A stretch of 64,000 nucleotides of DNA from Sphagnum compactum. Lineage: Eukaryota > Bryophyta > Sphagnopsida > Sphagnales. A program made the translations under genes and the position numbers. Positions 49,252-58,384 of the stretch are shown here, piece after piece. The notes under the pieces are model-generated. The model ran no database searches and had not been told where the DNA came from. It saw only the letters and a program-made list of their open reading frames with translations. Position 1 is the stretch's first letter, and each line of letters opens with the position of its first letter. The stretch covers positions 14,308,302 through 14,372,301 of the forward strand of contig OZ234497.1 of NCBI GenBank assembly GCA_965153455.1, in the 5' to 3' direction.

Positions 49252-49281
<30 letters not shown>
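49252..49281. repeat. (CT)15 microsatellite upstream of the oxidase gene
   Basis: An uninterrupted CT tract, with a TCTCTGTGTCTCTG-like tail to about 49312. In gene sense it is (GA)n about 180 bp upstream of the start codon, a usual place for GAGA-type promoter or 5' leader tracts in plants. Function is inferred. Confidence 0.85.
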
Positions 49282-49285
<4 letters not shown>

Positions 49286-49325
49286 CTGTCTTTCTCTCTG
49301 TGTCTCTGAGAGAGTGGCAGAGAAG

Positions 49326-49540
49326 CTAGTTGTGGGATTGCTTGGTGAGACTGTGATGCATTTGATGGTCCCCATATAGTAGTGGCGCCCATGGGTTGGT
49401 CGCAACCAAATAGCCAGCGGGATACCGACGGGGCGCCAGCACGCGAGCCCGCTGAGTCCTCATGATCTCCTCGTCTTCTGCAATGTACAACCCAAGCGAC
49501 TTGAAGAAGGTGGAATAATGGAGTCCCGGGGACAATCATG
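49326..49540 (-). CDS. Possible short coding exon or small ORF upstream of the oxidase gene
   Basis: A minus-strand frame of about 68 codons has a balanced, protein-like composition (for example KSLGLYIAEDEEIMRTQ and YPAGYLVATNPWAPLLYGD) and higher GC than the flanks. An overlapping frame immediately upstream reads AVEDLQKRVSKFMAMGIMIVPG, so the coding could continue upstream through a single frameshift or splice. No family is recognised. It may be the 3' exon of a small gene, a relic, or an upstream ORF in the oxidase leader. It ends about 250 bp before the oxidase ATG. Confidence 0.3.
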
Positions 49541-49816
49541 ATTCCCATTGCCATAAATTTGGAGACGCGCTTTTGCAGGTCCTCAACAGCTCCTGCTCCT
49601 GCTGCTCCTCCGGGCTCTCCTCCTCCTCCTCAACTGGCAGGCATTGTCAGTGCAGGAGCAGGCGTCCAGACTAACTGCAACCTCCAAAAAAGCAACAAAC
49701 GAATTGCTTGCTGCTTAGCTAGCTCCAACTGCTGCTGCTCCTGGAGCTTCAAGAAGCTGCTGCTGCTGCTGCAGCATCATGGTCCTCAATCATAATACAC
49801 TTCCTTCATCATCTCA

Positions 49817-50030
49817 AAAGCCCTCATTTTCCTTTGCCATCTCCACAACCCATTGCTCGGCGATGCACCATCATCACCATCTCATGATCAAGACCATGAT
49901 CATCATTTCTTGCAAAGCCCTCATTTTCCTTTGCCATCTCCACAACCCATTGCTCGGCAATGCACCATCATCACCATCTCATCAAGACCACCATGATCAT
50001 CATCTCTTGCAAAGCCCCTTCAAAGCCCCC
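49817..50030. repeat. Tandem repeat, two full units and a partial third, about 97 bp
   Basis: The block 'aaagccctcattttcctttg', followed by CATCTCCACAACCCATTGCTCGG and CACCATCATCACCATCTCAT, starts at 49817 and 49914. A third partial copy begins near 50010. The first two are nearly identical. Confidence 0.85.
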
Positions 50031-50204
50031 CGGCCTTCGCCCCTGGCCCTTCTTGCAGCTGGGGCTGCGTTCATTCCGCAAAAACCTGCGTATCTCTGTC
50101 AAAGCTTCCCGTTTGGGGAAGAAGGAAGGAAGGGCCTTCCTAAGGGCCTGCCTAAGGGCCTGCTTGCCCAGCCCATCCAACCCTTCAATTTGTGAACCCT
50201 ACTA

Positions 50205-50390
50205 CACAACAGACACTGTAGGACTGGTTCTAGCTAGGGGTTCTGTAGGGGCTTGTCCTAAGAGCCCTGTGTAGGACCGGTTCTATGGGCCCTGTAGGGA
50301 TGGGTTCTACAGGCCCTTTTTAGGACCAGTGGTGTATAGGCCCTGTATGGGCTGGTTCTACAGGGCTCATTTCTAGGTAGGCACGGTTAT
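50205..50390. repeat. Short minisatellite of TAGGACCGGTTCTA / GGCCCTGTAGGG units
   Basis: At least five variants of 'ggttctatgggccctgtaggg' occur in a row at spacings near 25-40 bp (about 50220, 50275, 50310, 50345 and 50355). It is GC-richer than the DNA on its right. Confidence 0.7.
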
Positions 50391-51655
50391 GTCAGGTAAG
50401 TTGATCGGACGGCCCAGATTGGACCAACAGTACCACTAGTGTACCATGAGGGATGAATGGTGAGTGGATGTGAAACACTTTTTCGTTGTCGCTAGTTAAC
50501 CACTATGGTTAGCTCAGTTAGCTCTGTTTGTCCTGGCTGCTTTATCTATTAACAAGCTACATACTAACCCCATGTAATAAAATCATCCTATGTAGTAGTA
50601 ATCTTACCCACCTATGTACTAACCATCTAGATACAGATATAGCTACTTACCTAGTTAGTTGTCACCTATTCTCCTAACTAACTACCTAGTTAGTTACAGG
50701 ACCTATCCTCTTCCACAAAGGTCACCCATGTTAAACTCAACATCAACTCATTTAGGGTTTAGGACATAAAAAGTAAACCTAGGGTTAAGGATGGGTGCCA
50801 GTCCATTTGGCTTGAAGCTCATGGAAAGTAGTGGCAAGTAGGTTCACTTACATCATCAATTTGTGGACAATAGTTCATTATGAGCACCATTGTTTGTCCT
50901 TTGTCTATTGGCAAGGTGAATCACCAAGGCTGTGTGTGGCTTGGCCTTCCCATTCATGTCTTAGGGCAAGTAGCACAACAACATAATAAAGTAGTTGGGT
51001 GCCAGTCCATTTGGCTTGTTTGACAACTAATGGAATGTAGTAGTGGAAGGATTTTAGGGTTTAAGTGAGGATTTAAGGACCTCTCACCCCACCACCCATG
51101 GCCAGTCTCAAATGGGATTCATGAGAAGTGGAGGGCTTTCACAAGACAATGGAAAATGTCTCAAACATAAGGGGCCATCACTAGAAAACAGGTAAAAAAA
51201 TAGTCTTTACTTTTTATGTTGTCCATTTCTTTCATGTTTATAGGTGTGGGTGGGGGGAATAATTTAGCAATATTGTGGATACAATAAACACTTATGGAGG
51301 CTCAAATAGGTGGTGTGTGTGTGTGGAGATGCTCTATGTAAAATTGTTATCATCCCACATGCTCATGCTTTTCTTGTCCAATTTTTTGGGGTTATGATCT
51401 AGTGTTTTTGTTTTTTTTTTTGGGCTTGCAGCACATGTTTCATTTATTGACCCTACCTATAAAGGAGAGACTACCAAACAAACCATATTGTTTTTCATTT
51501 GGTCTCACCTTTTGTGGAATGTTCATCAAGTGTTGTTGTTGTACTCTCAATTTTTGTGCTTAGAAAATGTTCATCATTGACCAGGTGTTATTGACTGCAT
51601 TTTGTGGGTTCATTTCTTTGGAAACTTCATGGAACATTGCATACTTTAATTGTTG
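50391..51655. other. Intergenic DNA, no gene seen
   Basis: Contains an ACCTAGTTAGTT/CTACCTAG patch at 50570-50700. A 26-bp phrase 'gggtgccagtccatttggct' plus flank occurs at 50794 and 50998 as a short direct repeat. No coding frame is supported. Confidence 0.45.
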
Positions 51656-51663
51656 GTTTGAAC

Positions 51664-52198
51664 CAGTGTTGGCCAGTTATTAGAACCTGCACTCACCAAT
51701 GGGTATCGTGACGGTTCTTAGGGTTCAGAGTCCTGATTCTGATATACGACCAATTCTGAATTTTTTTTGTATGTTGCTCTGTTGTTAAAAATGATTCGTA
51801 AAACTTCAGGTGGCGCTCCTATAGCACTTTAAATTGTTTAAAATGAATAAGAAATAAGAAAGTTATGAGGTTTGAAAATGAGAGGGGTCCAAAGTGAAGA
51901 AAAAAGAAAACAAAATGCATTTTGTAAGTTGAAAAAGCTTATTTCTCTTCTTCTTATTTTTTCATTACTCCTTTTTATTTGCACTTCAAAAGATGACATC
52001 TAGAGCTTGAGGAAGCGTTCCCATAACATTTTAAATCACTCAAAATGAAGCCCATATGACCAAGATATAAATCAGTGTTCAGTCATAGGCAGACGATCGA
52101 TGATGGGTTGGGACGATCGACTGGTGGGGTTTTGAGTCTGATTTTCATATACCCAGACGTGATGGTTATTAGATGAATCAAATACCCACCCAGCACTG
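51664..52198. mobile_element. Probable non-autonomous hAT-type element (535 bp)
   Basis: The left end CAGTGTTGG and right end CAGCACTG (reverse complement CAGTGCTGG) match at 8 of 9 positions, and the similarity continues weakly for about 20 bp. Flanking 8-mers are GTTTGAAC (51656-51663) and GTTTGCCC (52199-52206), six of eight identical. This is consistent with an old hAT target duplication. No transposase is inside. Confidence 0.55.
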
Positions 52199-52665
52199 GT
52201 TTGCCCAAGTTTACCGAGGATTGGGGTGCCAACTTCCAGGTCTCAATGGCCGTTGAAAGCAACAAATTGTTCATCCAATGAGGTGGGTGATGGATGCATA
52301 GTCATTGTACATCAAGTGGAGCAATTGACTTCAATTGATGGGAGTGTTCAGATGTTGAACATAAGAGGATTATGAGACCAAATTCTGCCACCTTTCAGGC
52401 ATCTTCCATTGTGGAATTTGGCCTTGAAGGAAATGCAGATTTTTCAGGTTTGTGCCATTTCTTGAAAGAACTAAAGCCTCAAAGGGATTCATTACCCTAT
52501 ACTTAGGACGACTTTAGATGAGGGTCCAAGGTCCAGGGACCAATGAATTCAAGCAATCTTATTGGTCGAAAGCTTTAAATTGGTTCCAAGGCCTTTAAAT
52601 GAGGATCCAAGACCAAAAAGTGGCAAATTGAGGCTAAACCTACCTCGCACCTGTTTTGGAAGGAA

Positions 52666-52892
52666 AATCAATTGGTTTGGACCAAAAAATAGTTGTAAAA
52701 GGAGAGCTCCTGATTTGGAGAACCAAGAATGAGGCTAGGGACCAAGGTACAGTCCAACTCAAGGATTCAATTTGCTTCAAATCAATTGGTTTGGACCAAA
52801 AGTAGTTGTAAAAGGAGAGCTCCTGATTTGGAGAACCACGAATGAGGCTAGGGACCAAGGTACAGTCCAACTCAAGGATTCAATTTGCTTCA
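52666..52892. repeat. Near-identical tandem duplication, period 114 bp
   Basis: Two units starting 'aatcaattggtttggaccaa' (52666 and 52780) differ at only about three positions. A short third start follows at 52893. It is young. Confidence 0.9.
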
Positions 52893-53570
52893 AATCAATC
52901 CAAATTGGTTCCTAGGAAATTGGACCCTGGACCCTTGTCTAAAGTGGGCCTTAATGATTTTCCCATGCACTCCTACGACTATGCCCATAGTTCCCTAACA
53001 AGTAAAAACCCCAATGTAATCGCATATGTCCCCAAGGTCATTCCCAAGTGTTTCATTAACTCGCCAATTATGTTTTCAAGGTTGTTACATAGGTACTGAA
53101 TGGATTTCCCAATTTCTCCAAGGCCTATCATGTACCTATTATGTTCATTTCTATTGTCCGCATGGTTGGTAATTAATTATGTCACCAAAGGTTGTTATCC
53201 TTGCAGTCCCAATGATAGTTTCCCATGCATGATGACTTTTTTCTGCATCGATCCCCAACCAGGGTTGGTTGGTGGTTGGATCCACAACAGTTCCAAAAGT
53301 TTGGTAGGAGGCGGGCACCAAAAGCCCCCTTATGCAGGCATGTTACATTATGCATATACTAGAGAGTAGAATAGATATGGTTGGTAGTTCTCAGGTGTCA
53401 AGTAAAAAATTGTGAGATGGCTTGGAAAGTTGGCACTGAAAGTGGGTACCACCAACACATTAAAAATTACGTTGTTGTACACGGTGTGTTCTATAATGCA
53501 TAATAGATATAATTCATGAGACACGTTTCTTAATTCTCAAGAGTCAAGGGTCTCAAGTGTTATGAGTGTT
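52893..53570. other. Intergenic DNA, no gene seen
   Basis: Two adjoining plus-strand frames (52842-53099 and 53100-53369) have no domain I can name. A phrase of the type 'atgcataatagatat..ttggtagttctcaagtgtcaag' occurs near 53362, 53490 and 54041, showing that this stretch is built from dispersed repeat copies. Confidence 0.4.
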
Positions 53571-53635
53571 CTTACAATAGAGATATCCGTAAAGTCAGGA
53601 AAAAACAGCACCAATACCCTGAGTTTGGTCATAGA

Positions 53636-53745
53636 CAGGGTGAGATTCAAAAAAGCCCTGCAAAAAAAGTACATTAGCATTCAAGGGGGGAGGGGGGAGA
53701 ACCCAGGAAACCATCAATTTTGATGCTTTCCTGAGTTTCACCCTG
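53636..53745. repeat. 110-bp palindromic element with CAGGGTGA ends
   Basis: It begins CAGGGTGAGATTCAAAAAAGC and ends GCTTTCCTGAGTTTCACCCTG; the two pair at about 16 of 20 positions. The CAGGGTGA tip also appears at the right end of the element nested in the Ty3 relic (TCACCCTG at 31681) and in the repeats at 17552 and 54021. No target duplication is clear. Confidence 0.55.
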
Positions 53746-53770
53746 TCTTTCTATTTTCCTGAGCGCCTCC

Positions 53771-53887
53771 ACTGCTGCTACATAGATTTTCACTGCTCCT
53801 ACCTGTACAGCTACTATAATTCCTCTCAAACTGCTGCTACATAGATTTTCACTGCTCCTACCTGTACACTACTATTATTCCTGTCAA
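53771..53887. repeat. Tandem duplication, period 59 bp
   Basis: The unit starting 'actgctgctacatagatttt' occurs at 53771 and 53830 with only a few differences. Confidence 0.85.
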
Positions 53888-53903
53888 ACCTTGAACATTA
53901 AAT

Positions 53904-54048
53904 GCTGAGATTCAGCATTTCGTACTGAGTTTCATCATTCCATACTGAGATCTAATAAAATTTCATTCCTTTGCGGATACCACTAAAAGAGGGGTTAGGG
54001 GGTGAAAGGAGGCCCAAAGACAGGGTGATTTCACGGGTATCTCTAATG
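53904..54048 (+). repeat. Dispersed repeat, copy B
   Basis: This is the partner of 17439-17591 in the same orientation, about 36 kb away. Its left end reads 'gctgagattcagcattt' and its right end 'cagggtgatttcacgggtat'. It lacks the expanded (CAGA)n run of copy A. Confidence 0.65.
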
Positions 54049-55745
54049 CATAACACATATACACTTGACATGTTTGGTAGTTGTCAAGAGTCATAAAATC
54101 TCAAATGGGAGGACACCAGCAAGATACAAACAAAAAAGCGCCATACTTGTCATATAATCCAAAACGAAACCAACATAGATCCAGGGTTGGTAGTTCTGAA
54201 CATTGATTTAGGGTTGGTAGTTCTGTTTCCAACCAGAAGGACATAATTGTACACACTTAGAGGGCCAATTGAGGTGATGACGAACATGCAACCGTTGCCA
54301 TTGCACCCAATTTAACCTGAATTTAAATGAATTTGAACACACTTCTTGAGTGTATAAATTTGATTACTTCCTTTTGTGCATGCGGTAGTTAGTGGGGTTT
54401 TCACTTGAATCAAATGTCCTCGAGATGTGTGTCTTTGTTATTGCGCACCATAAAACCAAGTTTCCTACTAGTTTTCAGATTTTTTCAAAATTTCAAATTC
54501 CCTCTCCAAATCCAGCTGCACAAGTTGTAGCCACACCTGTTCCTCTAGGCCCTATATTTTTGGATTGTTGTGTTCCCATGTTCCCATTGTGTTTTGTAAG
54601 TTTCCATCATATTCCACGTAAGTTCCCAATGGTTATTTATTATGTTTCTCACTTTGATCCACAAGTTCTCAACATATTGCACATGTGTTCCCTACCACCA
54701 CATTTTATCCCACATCATTTGCACCAAAGTTCTAATCAAGTTACCTTTATGACGAGCCCAAAAGGCACTACACTATTTTGGTTTGGTGCTCCAAATTTTA
54801 TCACAATTTTTCTGTGACAGTCCAATCAAGAAGGTTTGACATCACCCCAAATAAAATTGAATTTGGGGATGGGTTCACACAACCAACTACCATATGAATC
54901 AAAACTACCTATATCAACACTATTGGAAAGAATATAGGAACCAGTCTTCCAAAGAAACATTTTGGGATGTGGCTAGAATTATGGGAAGTGACAAAGAGGT
55001 CATGGTATGGGGCTTTTAATGTTTGTTGCCTTTGCCTGTTAGGTTAGGTAGGGACATATCTGTGCATCTTAATTTTTGGATTTGACAAACCCCACTCATC
55101 ACCAAACTTAGATTTGAGATCCTTTTAAGTAGGAATAATTTTTGAGTGTGAAATGACTACCCATTACCAAACACAAAGTTGCAATTGAAGAAAGGAATAT
55201 TTTTCAATGCAATTTGTGTAGTGGTGCAGGTGGGAGTATGCTTATCATTTGCTTGTGCCGCTTGAGCCTTGAGTTGTTTGCCATTCAAGCTTTGAAAGAC
55301 TCTCGAGCCATCTTGCCTTTTGTTCCAATGGCATCATCATGTGTGTTGCCTACAATTTTATGTAACTATCCAAATTTCAAGTTCAACTCATTGCTTGCAA
55401 TGGAGATCTACATCTATGTCTTGTAACTTACAAAAGTTCTTGACCAAAGGTTTTGAATCATCTTAGGGCTCAAGAATCATTTCTTTCTGTCTTAGGGTTG
55501 TGATTCATGAATGACACTTGCTTTGCAACTTGAAGCTTTGCATTGGCTTCTAGGTTGAAGTTTTGTCCATTAAAGTCCTCAGTCAATTGTTGAATTGTTT
55601 TGAAGCTTGAATTAACATGATGTCGTTTCTAAAGCTACCAACAAATTTCAAATACCATTTTTTTTTCACTCCTAATGTTAGATCTACAAGTAATGTTAAC
55701 AACACATCCTTTTCAACTTGTGGCTATTTGATTCTTTTGTTATCA
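54049..55745. other. Intergenic DNA left of the hAT element, no gene identified
   Basis: The longest frame (54392-54817, plus, 141 codons) is rich in Phe, Pro, His and Ile and has no recognisable domain. A second (55214-55426) is Cys/Leu-rich. Both may be relics of the repeat into which the hAT element inserted. Nothing else stands out. Confidence 0.4.
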
Positions 55746-55753
55746 GTCTAGGT
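55746..55753. repeat. 8-bp target-site duplication GTCTAGGT, left copy
   Basis: Identical to 58377-58384 directly after the right terminus of the hAT element. Confidence 0.9.
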
Positions 55754-58376
55754 CAGGCTTCATAAATTTGTGCATTTGCACAAATCAAACAAAATAAGTT
55801 AATTTGTGCGCATCGCTTCGGTCAAAGTTGTGCGTGTCCATGGATCTTTATGATTGCGACGCCCGTGGGGCAAGAAAATGTTGTTTATTGTTGTAGCGCA
55901 TGGATGGGCGACGTTCGACGCTTACATGATCGAAATCTAATTCATTTGCTTGCATTGGAATATTCCTTCCAGCGTCAGATCGGTCATGGATGAGTGATCG
56001 TCGTCCTTTTCCCATTTCAAAATGGAGAAATTCGACTCAACCGACATTGTGTTCGGGAACGTCGTTGGCAGCTCGCTACAAAATTGGCGCAACCAATTGA
56101 AAGGGATGTCGATCTTGTCCCACACCTCATTGAAAGACACCGTGTGCTTGTATGAGTCGATGATCTACTTGATGTGTTAGTCATTGTTGTACCGCCTGAT
56201 CAAGTCACACTGCTTGGCCATGATTTCGTCCATTTCCTTTTCGGACCAAAAGCGATCAAGACAAGGTCGATACACGTTTAAAACGTCTGAAATGAAGTGT
56301 TGTGGCGCCACCTTGATGAGCTCATGCGGCACAACAAGCGGCACGTTGAACTCGTTCGCGTTGTTGTTGTCATCCCATTCACGAACACAGTGAACCAGGC
56401 AATTTGCAGCACCACATCCTTCTGGTTGTCCTCGTCGAGGCCTGCGTAGCACTCCTGGCTGAACGACTTTTGATCTTTAACGTGCTCGATGATGTGTTGG
56501 TGCTCAACGCACCAATCACCGTCGACGTAAAACTTGTTTTCAATGTCCTCTTCATCATCATCGATCTCAATGATGCCCTTGACTTTGAACATACCAATCA
56601 ACAAGTCCTTGAGGAACCTGATCTTGATCTTTTGTTAAACAATGATGAGCGATCGGTTCTGTAGCTGGACGACAGTCTTGCTGATCTTGCTGATCGTCCG
56701 TGTGACAATGAGCATGATCGTCCACCACTTGGTCGATGGCGACTCGAAGTGCGCATGGGCGTCCGTGTGTTCGATGATCTGGCACCGACGCGGGATGTAG
56801 AACTTGAATGTGCCGTTGAGGTGTGCCCACTAGTTTGTCTTCTTTGGGCACATCTCGCCGTTCATATCCCTGATGATCTTCTCCTGGCAACGCAGGTGCA
56901 TGCACCACTTGTAGACGACCTCGATCCACTACCCATCTTGAGGTAAGGCAGTCGCGTTCTTGATGACAATGTCAATTTGATGTGGCACGCACAAGATGCG
57001 TAACACTAAGAACTCGGCGGCTTGCTCGAAGAAAGTCACGACGCCACAATGGCATTCGGTCATTGTGTTCTTGCCATTGGTCGACAGGGACACAAGCTTG
57101 GCACATTAGATTGTCGTCATGCCGCTCAACGCATCCAGGAAGCGGGCTATTAGGTTGAAAATGTTCTTGGCAATGTGCCACTCGAACATTGGGATGGCGA
57201 CTAGGTGCAGATTGGATAGGATGTCGTTGATGTAGATGCGGATGCACATGTAAAGAACTAGTTTTTACGACGCATGTTGCCATCCGCAATGACCGAGAAC
57301 GCCCAGACCGACGGGTGCAACAACAGATCCGCGATCTTGTTCAAGTTGGTCACGACCAGAGCGCGAACGTATTGGCCAACATTATGACCATTGATGCCAC
57401 CCAGCTTCTACACTTTAAGGCGGTCCTTAGCGTGACGGATCGCAACAGCGATCTGTCGGAACGACATGCCGCACCCGATGTAGTCAATCGCCAAGAAAAA
57501 GTGTGTGTTGTTTGGGACATTGACAGTGTACATCTCGTTGTCCTCATCGAGCTTGAAAAGTTTCATTGCGTTGCGCTTCAAAGCGATCTTCTTTTCCGCC
57601 TTCTTGGGGATCCACTCCATGTTCATGTAGTGGTCCTCCTCATCCTCATCGTCAACCTCATCGACATCGGCGAGGATTTGATCGTCATCGCGGTAGAACA
57701 GCTTCTTGATGATGACGTTGACAATCGGCAATGAGATAGTGAAGCGGATGGTGTCCTCGTTGTTGTCGATGTACATGTGCATCATGTTTGCGCGCTTGAC
57801 CTTGCCATCAAAGTACGCCTTCTTGCTATCGATAGAAAGCTCATTGTACTCCTCCCATGTCTCGTCATGCTACTTCAAGTGCGATAGATAGTGCTGCTTG
57901 ATGAACGGTGCTTTGAAAATATGAATATTATCGGTTGGCTTGTGCTTGCGATTTGTCGGCCCGACATCCCGGCCAAGGTACACGCAAAACAAGCAGTGCA
58001 CGCCCGTCACGACCAGCGTATTGCCTTTCTTTTCGACTCGACAATCTTGAGGCCAAACTCTAGCGCATGCTTGCGTTGGAATGGCGTAATGCACTTGGTC
58101 AATTTAGACATGGTGATAGCATGAGCCGGTCTGCTTTTGGTCTAAGACTTGCATGTACTCACACGCACTGCTACGACCTTCTTGGTGTGCCCGAAAGTAC
58201 GAAAATGTTCCCAGAGCCCAGAGAATACATGCGGTTGTGCGACCCACACTTCCTACCGCCCTGCTGCCGCTTGGGACACACACTGCGCGCATATGTTTTA
58301 TTTTGCACGCCGACATTGCCTTTATTTTGTGCACTTTGTGCGTCTAAAAATAAAATGCACAAATTTATGAGGCTTG
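55754..58376 (-). mobile_element. Complete hAT-superfamily transposon (2623 bp), defective
   Basis: The left terminus CAGGCTTCATAAATTT continues with GTGCATTT; the right terminus is its inverted copy (24 bp, 22 matching, differing only at positions 3 and 6). Perfect 8-bp direct repeats GTCTAGGT flank both ends. Such ends and an 8-bp duplication define hAT elements. The interior is near balanced in GC, clearly richer than the AT-rich flanks, and encodes a minus-strand transposase relic. About 180 bp of non-coding sequence separates the left end from the transposase stop, and about 240 bp separates its start from the right end. Coding is broken, so this copy either decayed after insertion or was mobilised in trans. 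Confidence 0.93.
55937..58111 (-). pseudogene. hAT transposase relic
   Basis: Reading leftward from an ATG at 58111, the order is as follows. A zinc-finger-like segment comes first (HCLFC near 58000, then HYLSHLK at about 57880). An acidic stretch (DVDEVDDEDEEDH, about 57650) follows, then FLAIDYIGCGMSFRQIA (about 57470) and LLHPSVWAFSVIADGN (about 57310-57260), with the likely first catalytic Asp. Next is CVPHQIDIV (about 56985), matching the hAT CxxH motif. The end is the dimerisation domain (LPTTFPNTMSVESNFSILKW to LEGIFQCKQ, about 56075-55940). At least two frameshifts (about 58035 and 56370) and several TAG or TAA stops kill it. From memory, similar proteins are common in oomycete genomes; this needs a database check. 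Confidence 0.85.
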
Positions 58377-58384
58377 GTCTAGGT
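58377..58384. repeat. 8-bp target-site duplication GTCTAGGT, right copy
   Basis: Exact match to 55746-55753. Confidence 0.9.

Noticed and set aside
55937-58111. Stop codons in the hAT transposase read as sense, as in genomes with reassigned TAG/TAA
   Set aside because: Expected residues at these positions are mixed (Gln, Trp, Arg, others), frameshifts are also present, and the two host genes use a standard code.
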